9,806 nt of DNA from an uncultured Elusimicrobia bacterium (GCA_903874575.1 CAIQSZ010000383.1:1-9806), one strand, 5' to 3'; positions 1 through 7,093 are shown, numbered from the stretch's first letter. Notes: generated from the letters alone by a model not told the origin. A program made the numbers and translations.

Positions 1-432
1 CAACTTGTCCTTGACCTCGTCCCACAGCGCCGCCTGGCGCAGGCTGAGCTCCACGCGCTCGGCGATCAGCGCGCGGTCGCGCTCGCCGTTGAGCGTGAGG
101 CCGGAGGCCACGTTGTCGAAAATGCTCATCGTGGGAAACGGGTTCGGGCGCTGGAACACCATGCCCACCTCCCGGCGCAGGAGGACCGGATCGAGGGTCA
201 GGACGTTGCGCCCGTCGAGGAGGATTTCGCCCTCGCAGTACGCTCCGGGAAGCGATTCATGCAGGCGGTTCAGGCAGCGGATCAAGGTGGACTTGCCGCA
301 GCCCGAGGGGCCGATGATCGCGGTCACGGCCTTCTCGCGAACGCCGAGGCTCACGCCTTGGAGCACGGAAGCGCCGCCGTCGTAGCCGGCGCGCAACCCC
401 TTGACCGACATGATCACCGGAATCGAATCCAT
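1..432 (-). CDS. pstB: PstB, phosphate ABC transporter ATPase (3' end cut off by window edge)
   Basis: Cytoplasmic ATPase that powers the PstSCAB high-affinity phosphate importer. Only the first 144 residues are present. Visible are the Walker A motif GPSGCGKST (residues 41-49) and the Q-loop in VFQRPNPFP (Gln94), a combination characteristic of PstB; the signature motif, Walker B and H-loop lie off the left edge. The ATG at 432-430 starts one base after the pstA stop TAG (436-434). A purine-rich AGGGGAG at 451-445 lies 12 nt upstream, a slightly long spacing, so the in-frame ATG at 411 is an alternative start. It is the last visible gene of the porin-pstSCAB operon; phoU often follows pstB in other bacteria but cannot be seen here. 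Confidence 0.96.
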   Translation of the reverse strand, partial: MDSIPVIMSVKGLRAGYDGGASVLQGVSLGVREKAVTAIIGPSGCGKSTLIRCLNRLHESLPGAYCEGEILLDGRNVLTLDPVLLRREVGMVFQRPNPFPTMSIFDNVASGLTLNGERDRALIAERVELSLRQAALWDEVKDKL

Positions 433-433
433 T

Positions 434-1285
434 CTAGTAAGCGGCTCCCCTGGACGGCTTCAGCCAGACGCGCGCGGCCGCGTTGACCGCCAGCACGAAG
501 GCCATCAGGACCAGCGCCGCGGCCCAGGCCTGCCGGTGCCAGTCCTCGTACGGCGAGATCGCATAAGTGTAGATCGTGTGCGGCAAGGTGGCGACGGGGC
601 TCAGGAAGCCTTCGCCCCAGAAGCGGTTTCCGAAGGCGGTGAAGATCAGAGGGGCGGTCTCCCCGGAGACGCGCGCCAGCGCGAGCAGCGCGCCGGTGAG
701 GATGCCGCGGCCGGCGCTGGGCAGGACCACGAACAGCGTGACCTTCCAGCGCGGCACGCCCAGGGCCAGCGCGGCCTCGCGGATGGTCCCGGGCACCAGA
801 CGGATGAACTCCTCGGTGTTGCGCAGGACGATGGGAATCATGATCAGCGCCAGCGCGACGGAGCCCGAGAGCGCGCTGAAGCGCTTCATGGGCATCACGA
901 TCAGCGCGTAGGCGAAGAGCCCGACGACGATCGACGGCACGCCGTTGAGCACGTCCGCCGCGAAGCGGACGCAGAACGCGAAGCGCCCGCGCCCGTACTC
1001 GGCCAGGTAGACCCCGGCGAGCGCGCCGACGGGCGCCCCGATCAGCCCGGCCAAGCCGACGACTTGAATCGAACCCACGATGGAGTTGGCGATGCCCCCG
1101 CCGACCTCGCCGACGGGCTTGGGAAGATTCACCAGGAAAGACCAGCCGATCGCGGACGCGCCCTGCCAGGCGATGTAGGCCAGGATCGCAAGGAGGACCC
1201 CCGCCGAAACCGCGGCGCAGGCCGCCGTCAGCGCGAGCATCGCCGCGTTGACGCGCCGGCGCCCGGCGTAGGCCGCGTCGCTCAC
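434..1285 (-). CDS. pstA: PstA, phosphate ABC transporter permease
   Basis: Inner-membrane permease subunit that pairs with PstC to form the phosphate channel. It is 283 residues long, normal for PstA. Hydrophobic segments lie near residues 17-40, 66-94, 112-132, 140-155, 195-217 and 253-275, consistent with six membrane spans. The cytoplasmic EAA loop that docks the ATPase is seen at about 170-200 (REAALALGVPRWKV followed by LPSAGRGILTG), and the family-typical ARVSGETAPL follows at 204-213. I chose the GTG at 1285 because it overlaps the pstC stop as GTGA and has GGAG 5 nt upstream. The open frame continues further upstream inside pstC but shows no PstA similarity there. An internal ATG at 1240 is a weaker alternative start. 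Confidence 0.96.
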   Translation of the reverse strand: MSDAAYAGRRRVNAAMLALTAACAAVSAGVLLAILAYIAWQGASAIGWSFLVNLPKPVGEVGGGIANSIVGSIQVVGLAGLIGAPVGALAGVYLAEYGRGRFAFCVRFAADVLNGVPSIVVGLFAYALIVMPMKRFSALSGSVALALIMIPIVLRNTEEFIRLVPGTIREAALALGVPRWKVTLFVVLPSAGRGILTGALLALARVSGETAPLIFTAFGNRFWGEGFLSPVATLPHTIYTYAISPYEDWHRQAWAAALVLMAFVLAVNAAARVWLKPSRGAAY

Positions 1286-2208
1286 CGACGCTCCAGGCGG
1301 TAGATCATGAGACGCGCCGCGCCGTTGACGGCCACGGTCACGGCCAGCAAGGTCAGGCCGATGGCGATCAGCGCGGACAAATGAGCGTCGCTGGCGGCCT
1401 CGGCCAGTTCGTTGGCGATGACGGCGGCCATGCTGTAGGCGGGATCGAACAGGGACGCGGAGATCTTCGGCGTGTTGCCGATGACCATGGTGACGGCCAT
1501 CGTCTCGCCCAGCGCGCGGCCCAGGGCGAGGAAAACCGCGCCGAGGACGCCCGAGCGCGCGTAAGGCAGACTGACCCCGCGCACGACCTCCCAGCGGGTG
1601 GCGCCGAGGGCGTACATGCCTTCTTTCAGCGGTCGCGGGACGGTCAGCAGTATTTCGCGCGTGATCGTCGTGATGTAAGGCAGGACCATGAACGCCAGGA
1701 TCAACGACGCCGAAAGAAGGCCGACGCCGTACGGCGCGCCGCGGAAGAAGGGGAGAAAGCCGAGCGTCTTCCCTAGAATCGGCTCGACCGCGCGCACGGC
1801 GGGGACGAGCACGAAGACTCCGATAAGACCCAGAATCACGCTGGGAACGGCGGCGAGAAGCTCGACGGCGAACATCAGCGCCTCGGCGGCGCGGCGCGGC
1901 GCCAGTTCGGTGAGGAACACGGCCGAGCCGACCCCCAGCGGGACGGCGATCAGCAGGGCCAGAAGCGACGAGACCGCCGTGCCGTACAGGAAGGGCAGGG
2001 CGCCGAAGACCTCGCCGACCGGATCCCACGTCGAGGTCCACAGGAAGGCCGGGCCGAACGTCCGCCAGGTCTGCGTCGAGGCCCGCGCCAACTGCCAGGC
2101 CAGGGCCAGCACGACGAGCAGGACCAGCCCCGCGAAGCCGGCGATCGTCAAGCGGAAAAGACGGTCCCCGGCCCTCTCTCGAGGGCCGGGGATTGCGGCG
2201 ACGGTCAT
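1282..2208 (-). CDS. pstC: PstC, phosphate ABC transporter permease
   Basis: Inner-membrane permease partner of PstA. It is 308 residues long, within the family range. About six hydrophobic spans are visible (roughly 19-41, 70-100, 111-138, 160-182, 220-243 and 278-298). The EAA-type loop is at about 195-230 (KEGMYALGATRWEVV, then LPYARSGVLGA), followed by ALGRALGETMAVTMVIGN, which is characteristic of PstC. The ATG at 2208 shares its A with the pstS stop TAA (TAATG), indicating translational coupling; GGAG lies about 11 nt upstream, inside pstS. Codons 6-15 contain a perfect 12-bp inverted repeat, listed separately, that could lower expression of pstC and later genes relative to pstS. Confidence 0.96.
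   Translation of the reverse strand: MTVAAIPGPRERAGDRLFRLTIAGFAGLVLLVVLALAWQLARASTQTWRTFGPAFLWTSTWDPVGEVFGALPFLYGTAVSSLLALLIAVPLGVGSAVFLTELAPRRAAEALMFAVELLAAVPSVILGLIGVFVLVPAVRAVEPILGKTLGFLPFFRGAPYGVGLLSASLILAFMVLPYITTITREILLTVPRPLKEGMYALGATRWEVVRGVSLPYARSGVLGAVFLALGRALGETMAVTMVIGNTPKISASLFDPAYSMAAVIANELAEAASDAHLSALIAIGLTLLAVTVAVNGAARLMIYRLERR
2165..2192 (-). promoter_or_regulatory. Stable GNRA-loop hairpin in the 5' coding region of pstC
   Basis: On the mRNA (minus) strand the arms TCCCCGGCCCTC (2192-2181) and GAGGGCCGGGGA (2176-2165) pair perfectly over 12 bp, ten of them G-C, around the loop GAGA, a GNRA-type tetraloop. It occupies nucleotides 17-44 of pstC, just outside the expected footprint of an initiating ribosome. 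A run of four U follows five bases after the stem, so a weak intrinsic terminator is possible. Being just after the pstS stop, it could act as an attenuator, a translation brake or a 3' stabiliser of a processed pstS message. The structure is read directly from sequence; the regulatory role is inference. Confidence 0.55.
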
Positions 2209-3212
2209 TATTGGATCGTCTCCACGGTCTTGGCGACCATCGCGTTGACCGCGTCCGGCAGGGGCGCGTAGCCCAGCGGGGCCGTCATCGCCTGGCCGTC
2301 CTTGAGCATCCAGCGCAGGAAGTCCTTGAGGACGGCGCCTTTGCCCGCGGTATTCTTCTGGTAGACCAGCAGCCAGGTGAAGGTCGAGATCGGGTACGCC
2401 GCCTCGCCCGACGCGTCGGTGATCGAGACGCGGTAATCCTTGGGCATGTTCTTCGCCGCCGCCGCCGCGGCCGACGTGACGCTTTCGACCGACGCCTTCA
2501 CGAACTTGCCGGCCTTATTTCGGACGGAGGCATAGGCGATGTCGTTCTGCTTGGCGTAGATCAGCTCGACGTAGCCGATCGAGGCCGGGGTCTGCTTCAC
2601 GAACCCCGACACGCCCTCGTTGCCCTTGCCGCCCAGGCCGACCGGCCAGTTGACGGCGGTGCCGACGCCGACCTTGGACTTCCACTCGGGGCTGACCTTC
2701 GCAAGGTAGTCGACGAAGCAGTAGGTCGTGCCCGAGCCGTCCGCGCGGTGGACCACGGTGATCGGCGCGTCCGGCAGAGCGGCCTCCGGGTTCAACGTTT
2801 TGATCGAGGGGTCCGTCCAGCGCGTGATCTTGCCCAGGAAGATGTCCGCCAGAACGGGACCGGACAGCTTCAGGTCCTCTACTCCCTTGAGGTTGTAGGC
2901 GGGCACGACCGCGCCCAACACGGTGGGGATGTGGAGGATTTTGCCGTCGACCTTGAACTGCTGCTGGTTGGTCATCGGGCCGTCGGAGGCGCCGAAGTCG
3001 ACGGTGCGCTCGGTGATCTGACGGATGCCGCCGCCGGAACCGATCGACTGGTAGTTGATCCGCAGATCCGGCTTCGCCTTCTGGTATTCGTCGAACCATT
3101 TCGAGTAGATCGGGTAGGGGAACGTGGCCCCGGCCCCGTTCAGCGAGCGGACCTGCGCGGCGGCCGGCGCCGAAAGGACGGCGGCGGCAAGAAGCGTCGA
3201 TAGGAGTTTCAT
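2208..3212 (-). CDS. pstS: PstS, periplasmic phosphate-binding protein
   Basis: Periplasmic receptor that binds orthophosphate tightly and delivers it to PstCA. It is 334 residues long with a Sec signal peptide (MKLL, hydrophobic core, then APAAAQ; cleavage near residue 19 or 20). There is no lipobox cysteine, so it should be soluble rather than a lipoprotein. Phosphate-pocket motifs are clear: GAGATFP (26-32), SIGSGGGI (56-63), FGASDGPM with Asp77 (73-80) and RADGSGTTY (156-164). The ATG at 3212 has GGAG 7 nt upstream. The reading frame extends well upstream, but that part overlaps the porin and lacks PstS features. The porin stop is 17 nt upstream and pstC overlaps by 1 nt, so the gene sits inside one operon. 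Confidence 0.97.
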   Translation of the reverse strand: MKLLSTLLAAAVLSAPAAAQVRSLNGAGATFPYPIYSKWFDEYQKAKPDLRINYQSIGSGGGIRQITERTVDFGASDGPMTNQQQFKVDGKILHIPTVLGAVVPAYNLKGVEDLKLSGPVLADIFLGKITRWTDPSIKTLNPEAALPDAPITVVHRADGSGTTYCFVDYLAKVSPEWKSKVGVGTAVNWPVGLGGKGNEGVSGFVKQTPASIGYVELIYAKQNDIAYASVRNKAGKFVKASVESVTSAAAAAAKNMPKDYRVSITDASGEAAYPISTFTWLLVYQKNTAGKGAVLKDFLRWMLKDGQAMTAPLGYAPLPDAVNAMVAKTVETIQ

Positions 3213-3229
3213 GATTTTTCTCCGTTGGT

Positions 3230-4423
3230 TCAGAATTTGATCGAAAGATCGGTCTGCAGGCGGTTGACGGCCTTGTCGCCGGGCGCGAACTGCCGGTCGA
3301 TGACGTCCGTGACGAAGCCCTTGACCTTCAGGACCATCCAATCGCGCGGCGCGTAGGCGACCCACATGACGTGGCCCGCCCGGTTCGTGCCGCCGTCGCC
3401 GAAGTCGGAGTCGGCGACGTCCGCGACCGTGGCGTCCATCTGGGCGTACTTCTTGAAGTAGGCGGCTTCCCAGGAGCCCTTCGCCTTGGCGGTCCCCAGG
3501 ATGACGCCGGCCTGATAGGCGTCGCGGCCCACCGGCCCGACGTACGCCGCCGGGGCGGAGAAATTGCGCGCCGACAGGTTGCGCACGACCGTCGCCTGCA
3601 GGTTGACCGGAACGCGCCCGGCCCAGCCGGTCAATTGAGCGGTGACCTCGCCGACGCCGAAGGCGTTGGCCAGCCCGCCGTTGGCCAAGCGGCGGTTGCC
3701 GTCCTGGACCACCGCCGGATTCAGGGACGAACGGCTCGCGTCGCTCCACTTATGGTAAGCCGCGGCCGCGCGCAAGCGGGTCTCGAACGGCAGGGGCGCC
3801 TCGGCGCCCAGCTGTCCGGAGAACTCCCACTGGTTCTTGCCCGCGCTGGAATCCTGGTCGGCGATCATCTGCAGTCCGTTGGCGAACACCGCCACGCCGG
3901 CGTCGGGAAACAGCCACTCGACGGACTCGCCCGCGCCCTCGGGATTGAAGTCGTCGTCCCAGACGACGTCCGATGAGTAGGTGCGCCACAGCGGATTGAT
4001 CATGCGTCCGCCGACCAAGGTCGTCGTCGCGTTCGCGCCGACCGTCGGCTTCCACTTCAGGAACGCCGTATCGATGTAAACGCCTTTCTGTGAACCCAGC
4101 TTGCCGGCGCTCTGATTCGTGGAAACCTGCTCGCCCGTGCCCGACGCCAGGCGGAAGGCCGCCGTCAGGTCGTCGGGAAGCGCCGCTTCCAAGCCGAAGC
4201 GCAGGCGGTAGCGCTGCTGGCTGGCGTCGTTGACGCCGCCGGCGTTGTTGAGCCCGCCGCCCCGGCGCCCGCGGACGTCGTTGCGCAGGCGGAGGTCTCC
4301 GGAGTACGTGAGGGTCTGGATCACGTCCGACAGCTTGAGCTTATCGACCTGCGCGGACGCGGACGGGAAAAGGACCGACAGGAAGAACGCGGCGAGGGCC
4401 GCGGCGGCGAACGTCTTGTTCAT
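3230..4423 (-). CDS. Outer-membrane porin heading the pst operon (putative porin, Porin_5-like)
   Basis: Predicted 397-residue outer-membrane beta-barrel, probably the phosphate or anion entry pore for the Pst system. The N-terminus is a Sec signal peptide (MNKTFAAAALAAFFLS, then SASAQ; cleavage near residue 24 or 25). The body has alternating-residue strands such as YSGDLRLRN, RYRLRFGLEAAL and TTTLVGGRM. The protein ends LSIKF, the C-terminal Phe signature recognised by the BAM machinery. The overall look (GDLRLR, later WDDDFNPEG) recalls the 'putative porin' family often assigned to Porin_5; this is from memory, not a search. The ATG at 4423 has GAGGAG (4434-4429) with 5-nt spacing; an upstream in-frame ATG at 4468 would bury the signal peptide. 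Its place 17 nt before pstS and behind PhoB-box-like repeats suggests induction under phosphate starvation, analogous to OprP/OprO or PhoE but a different family. Confidence 0.85.
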   Translation of the reverse strand: MNKTFAAAALAAFFLSVLFPSASAQVDKLKLSDVIQTLTYSGDLRLRNDVRGRRGGGLNNAGGVNDASQQRYRLRFGLEAALPDDLTAAFRLASGTGEQVSTNQSAGKLGSQKGVYIDTAFLKWKPTVGANATTTLVGGRMINPLWRTYSSDVVWDDDFNPEGAGESVEWLFPDAGVAVFANGLQMIADQDSSAGKNQWEFSGQLGAEAPLPFETRLRAAAAYHKWSDASRSSLNPAVVQDGNRRLANGGLANAFGVGEVTAQLTGWAGRVPVNLQATVVRNLSARNFSAPAAYVGPVGRDAYQAGVILGTAKAKGSWEAAYFKKYAQMDATVADVADSDFGDGGTNRAGHVMWVAYAPRDWMVLKVKGFVTDVIDRQFAPGDKAVNRLQTDLSIKF

Positions 4424-4497
4424 AGGTTCTCCTCGGCGTGAGATGACGGCGCGCTGATGGTACCTCATTGGGATCGGTACGGAGCCATGCTCGCCAG

Positions 4498-4526
4498 GTC
4501 AACTCCGCGTGACGAACGCATGACGC
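4498..4526 (-). promoter_or_regulatory. Candidate PhoB box and promoter of the porin-pstSCAB operon
   Basis: Read on the minus strand, heptamers recur every 11 nt: GCGTCAT (4526-4520), TCGTCAC (4515-4509) and AGTTGAC (4504-4498), separated by GCGT and GCGG. The first two each match the enterobacterial Pho-box half-site CTGTCAT/C at 5 of 7 positions and have the canonical 11-nt repeat. The third contains TTGACC (4502-4497), a good -35 element; 17 nt later is a weak TACCGA (4479-4474), and TACCAT (4462-4457) is another possible -10. The array begins just after the phoR stop (4530-4528) and about 75 nt before the porin start. Binding by PhoB is inferred from spacing and context. Confidence 0.55.
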
Positions 4527-4527
4527 G

Positions 4528-6318
4528 TCAGGCGGCGCGCAGCGTGAAACGGAACACGCAGCCGCCCGGTTGCCTGCTCTCGACGGAGACCTCGCCTCCG
4601 TGCGCCTCCACCAAGTGCTTCACGATCGAAAGGCCCAGGCCGGTGCCGCCCGCCTCTCGGGCGCGGGCCTTGTCGACGCGGTAGAAACGCTCGAAGATAC
4701 GCGGCAGGTCCGCCTCGGGGATGCCCGCGCCGGTGTCGCGCACGCAGACCCGCACGCCGCCCGGCCACGGCTCGGCCGCCAGTTCGACGCGGCCGTCCCG
4801 CTCGGTGTACTTGATCGCGTTGTCGAGGAGGTTGGCCAGGATCTGGCGGAGCTGGTCGGCGTCGGCGGCGACGCGCGGCAGGTCCGGCGGCGACGACGTC
4901 TCCAGGCGCACGCCGCGCGCCTCCGCGGCCGGCGCGAAGGCCCGCGCGGACTCCGAAAGGAGCCGCCCCAGATCGGTCTCGGCCAGACGCGGAGCGCGAT
5001 GGCCGGACTCGATGGCCGACAGATCGAGCAGATCGTCGACCAGCTTGGTCAGGCGGTCCGCGTGCTCCTCGATGGTCTTAAGGAAGTCGAGGCGGTTCTC
5101 GAGATCGTCCAACGCGCCCGCGCGCAGAGTCTCGGCGAAGCCCTTGATGGACGACAGCGGCGTGCGCAGTTCGTGGCTGACGTTGGCGACGAAGTCCCGG
5201 CGCATCCGCTCCAGGCGGCGCAGGCGGGTGATGTCATGGAGCACGAGCAGCGCGCCGCCGACGCGTCCGTCCCGGACCAGCGGGGCCGCGTGCGCGTCGA
5301 AGACCAGCTCCTCCGGGGCGAACAGGCGCACTTCCCGCGCGGCCGGCTTGCCGTCGCGCAGGACCTCCCCGATGAGCTGGACGATGCCGTTGTGCCGCAG
5401 GGTCTCCAGGTAGCGGCGGCCGCGCGCGGCCTGCGGCGGAACGCCCAGCAGGCGCGACAGCGCGGGATTGACGACCAGCACGATTCCCGCGGCGTCCACG
5501 GCGACGACGGCCTCGGCCATCTGGTCGAGCACCGCGCTCAACTGGGACTTGTCCCGCGACAATTCCCCGACCGTCTCCTGCACGCGCTCGGCCAGCGCGT
5601 TCATCGTCGCGCCGAGGGCGCCCAGTTCGTCGCCGCCCAGCCCGCGCACCCGCGCGCCGTAGTCTCCCGCGCTCAGCCGCCGTGCGGCGTCGGCCATCTC
5701 CGCGACCGGCCGCGCCACGCCGCGCGCCAGAAGGGCCGAGGCCGCCAGCGCCGCCAGCAGGGCGGCCAAAGTGGTCCCGAGCACGAGCCGGCGCACCCGG
5801 CCGACGCGCGCCTCGACGTCCGTCAGCGGCACCGACAGCCGCGCCGCGCCGCCGATGCGGCCGCCGGCGGCTAAAATGGGGGCGGCCGCATACAGCATAT
5901 CGCGTCCCACCGTGACGCTGCGCCGCGTCGCCACGCCCTCGGAACCCGACATCGCCGCGGCGACCTCGGGACGCGTCGCATGATTCTCGGCGCGCGCCAA
6001 GGCGGCGTCGTCCAGCTCGGAGTCGCCGGCCAGGCGCCCGTCGAGGGCGACCAAGGTCGCGCGGCAGGCGCAGGCCGCGGCCAGCGCGCGCGCCTCGGAC
6101 TGCGCCGAGCCCGCGCGCAGGGGCAGCCGGGCGGACGCCGCCGCGCGCAGGGCGGCCAGTCCGGCCTGCGTCTCCAGGCCGCGCGACAGATCTTCGACGA
6201 GACGGGCGCGGAGCTCAAAGGTGAGGGCGACGCCGACGACGGCAAGCGAGGCGGTCACCACCGCCCCGACCGCCAGCGCCAGCCGCCGCCCGAAACGCCC
6301 GCCGCCGGAGGCCCTCAC
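4528..6318 (-). CDS. phoR: PhoR, phosphate-regulon sensor histidine kinase
   Basis: Membrane sensor kinase that phosphorylates PhoB when phosphate is scarce. It is 596 residues long: transmembrane helix 1 (about 12-33), an extracytoplasmic domain (about 34-175) ending in GGAARLSVPL, transmembrane helix 2 (about 177-199), HAMP (about 200-250), PAS (about 258-365), HisKA with phospho-acceptor His382 in VSHELRTPLSS, then the ATPase with N-box NLLDNAIKYT (496-505), G1 DTGAGI (528-533), F-box FERFYRVDK (542-550) and G2 GGTGLGLSI (557-565). The sizeable extracytoplasmic domain differs from E. coli PhoR, which has almost none, and resembles the longer PhoR type known from Bacillus. It carries a Cys-Ala-Cys pair (83-85). 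The start is GTG at 6318, overlapping the phoB stop as GTGA; no strong ribosome site is seen, so translation is probably coupled. The assignment as PhoR rather than another kinase rests on phoB and pst context plus architecture. Confidence 0.92.
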   Translation of the reverse strand: MRASGGGRFGRRLALAVGAVVTASLAVVGVALTFELRARLVEDLSRGLETQAGLAALRAAASARLPLRAGSAQSEARALAAACACRATLVALDGRLAGDSELDDAALARAENHATRPEVAAAMSGSEGVATRRSVTVGRDMLYAAAPILAAGGRIGGAARLSVPLTDVEARVGRVRRLVLGTTLAALLAALAASALLARGVARPVAEMADAARRLSAGDYGARVRGLGGDELGALGATMNALAERVQETVGELSRDKSQLSAVLDQMAEAVVAVDAAGIVLVVNPALSRLLGVPPQAARGRRYLETLRHNGIVQLIGEVLRDGKPAAREVRLFAPEELVFDAHAAPLVRDGRVGGALLVLHDITRLRRLERMRRDFVANVSHELRTPLSSIKGFAETLRAGALDDLENRLDFLKTIEEHADRLTKLVDDLLDLSAIESGHRAPRLAETDLGRLLSESARAFAPAAEARGVRLETSSPPDLPRVAADADQLRQILANLLDNAIKYTERDGRVELAAEPWPGGVRVCVRDTGAGIPEADLPRIFERFYRVDKARAREAGGTGLGLSIVKHLVEAHGGEVSVESRQPGGCVFRFTLRAA

Positions 6319-6998
6319 TCGGGCTTGATCCGGTAGCCGACGTTCTTGACCGTGGCCACGCGCGGCGCCTCGGGTCCCAGCTTCTCGCGCAGGCGCGCGA
6401 CGTGCTGGTCGACGGTGCGGGTGTCGATGTCCATGGAACGATCGTAGCCCCAGACCTTCTCGAGGATCTGGTCGCGCGAGAGCGCGCGGCCGCCGGCCTG
6501 CAGAAGTATCTTAAGGAACTCGAATTCCTTGGTGGTGAGCTCGACGGCCTTGCCGCGCGCGCGGACCTCGTAACGCTCGACGTCCATCTCGAGGCCGCCG
6601 CAGCGCAGGAGCGCGGCCGACGCCTCCGCGGGACCCGAGCGGCGCAGGAGCGCCTTCACGCGCGCCAAGAGCTCGCGCACGCCGAAAGGCTTGACCACGT
6701 AGTCGTCGGCGCCCAGCTCCAGTCCCAGGACGCGGTCGACTTCCTGCTTGCGGGCGGTGAGCATCAGGACGGGCAGGCGCGACTCGCGGCGCACGATCTT
6801 CAAGATCTCGAAACCGTCCAGCTTGGGAACCATCACGTCCAGGATGAGCAGATCCGGGCGCTCCTTGCGCGCCGCGGCCAGGCCGGACTCGCCGTCGGAG
6901 GCGACGACGACGCGGTAGCCCTCCTTTTCGAGGTTGTATTTCAGGAGACGGACGATGTCCTTGTCGTCCTCGACGACGAGTATCTTTTCCTGCGCCAT
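6315..6998 (-). CDS. phoB: PhoB, phosphate-regulon response regulator
   Basis: OmpR/PhoB-class transcription factor of 227 residues. The receiver domain (about 4-118) has the acidic pocket Glu10-Asp11-Asp12, phospho-acceptor Asp54 in LILDVMVP, Thr81 in MLTA and Lys103 in VVKPFG. The winged-helix output domain (about 130-226) shows LTTKEFEFLKILL, the recognition helix RTVDQHVARLREKLG and the wing TVKNVGYRIKP. The ATG at 6998 has GGGAG 9 nt upstream and begins directly with the receiver (MAQEKILVVEDD). A TTG at 7034 would add 12 residues without support and is rejected. It is cotranscribed with phoR (4-nt overlap) and divergent from the DUF47-pit operon. The shared 149-nt region carries PhoB-box-like repeats, so autoregulation is possible. 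Confidence 0.95.
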   Translation of the reverse strand: MAQEKILVVEDDKDIVRLLKYNLEKEGYRVVVASDGESGLAAARKERPDLLILDVMVPKLDGFEILKIVRRESRLPVLMLTARKQEVDRVLGLELGADDYVVKPFGVRELLARVKALLRRSGPAEASAALLRCGGLEMDVERYEVRARGKAVELTTKEFEFLKILLQAGGRALSRDQILEKVWGYDRSMDIDTRTVDQHVARLREKLGPEAPRVATVKNVGYRIKPE

Positions 6999-7022
6999 GA
7001 GGGGATGCTCCCATTTCCCGGC

Positions 7023-7055
7023 CGGGCGCGTCAACGCCCGCGCCCGACGGGCGCG
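7023..7055 (-). other. Overlapping inverted repeats upstream of phoB
   Basis: Two G+C-rich inverted repeats lie in the phoB-DUF47 gap. One pairs 7039-7045 with 7049-7055 (CGCGCCC and GGGCGCG, 3-nt loop). The other pairs 7023-7028 with 7035-7040 (CGGGCG and CGCCCG, 6-nt loop). They share bases 7039-7040, so both cannot form fully at once. If phoB transcription starts upstream of this point, they would lie in its leader. In such a G+C-rich gap, chance pairing is a serious alternative, and the phoB promoter could not be located with confidence. Confidence 0.3.
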
Positions 7056-7056
7056 C

Positions 7057-7086
7057 TTGCGATGGGGGGGGCGGAAGCGCTATCCT
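7057..7086 (+). promoter_or_regulatory. Candidate sigma-70-type promoter of the DUF47-pit-CYTH operon
   Basis: TTGCGA (7057-7062, 4 of 6 to TTGACA) and TATCCT (7081-7086, 4 of 6 to TATAAT) are separated by 18 nt. TATCCT is the most A/T-containing hexamer in this strongly G+C-rich gap. The spacer contains eight consecutive G (7064-7071), a possible slippage site. Transcription would start near 7093, giving a leader of about 55 nt that contains the repeat array described next. Prediction only. Confidence 0.4.
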
Positions 7087-7093
7087 CTCGCGG

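Noticed and set aside
401..1303. 300-codon plus-strand open frame opposite pstA
   Set aside because: Antisense to a clear permease; the translation is hydrophilic and without motifs.
1286..2041. Upstream extension of the pstA reading frame through pstC
   Set aside because: It lies in another frame of pstC, which has the real transmembrane and EAA motifs; the pstA start at the GTGA overlap is better supported.
2455..2477. GCC/GCG repeat run as a microsatellite
   Set aside because: It encodes an Ala-rich linker in PstS (about residues 248-253) using the ordinary preferred Ala codons of this genome; it is short and in frame.
3213..3749. Upstream extension of the pstS reading frame into the porin gene
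   Set aside because: The true start has a signal peptide and ribosome site at 3212; the extension is an out-of-frame shadow of the porin.
4521..4530. Perfect palindrome TGACGCGTCA at the phoR stop codon as a terminator or separate operator
   Set aside because: Five base pairs without a loop cannot terminate, and its right half is better explained as the start of the 11-nt heptamer array.
4570..5874. 434-codon plus-strand open frame opposite phoR
   Set aside because: Low-complexity Arg/Gln/Gly-rich translation antisense to a kinase with all catalytic motifs intact; an effect of strong third-position G/C bias.
7006..7034. TTGACG at 7034-7029 (minus) as the -35 of a phoB promoter
   Set aside because: The matching -10 position would be GGAGCA at 7011-7006, which overlaps the phoB ribosome site and leaves no leader.
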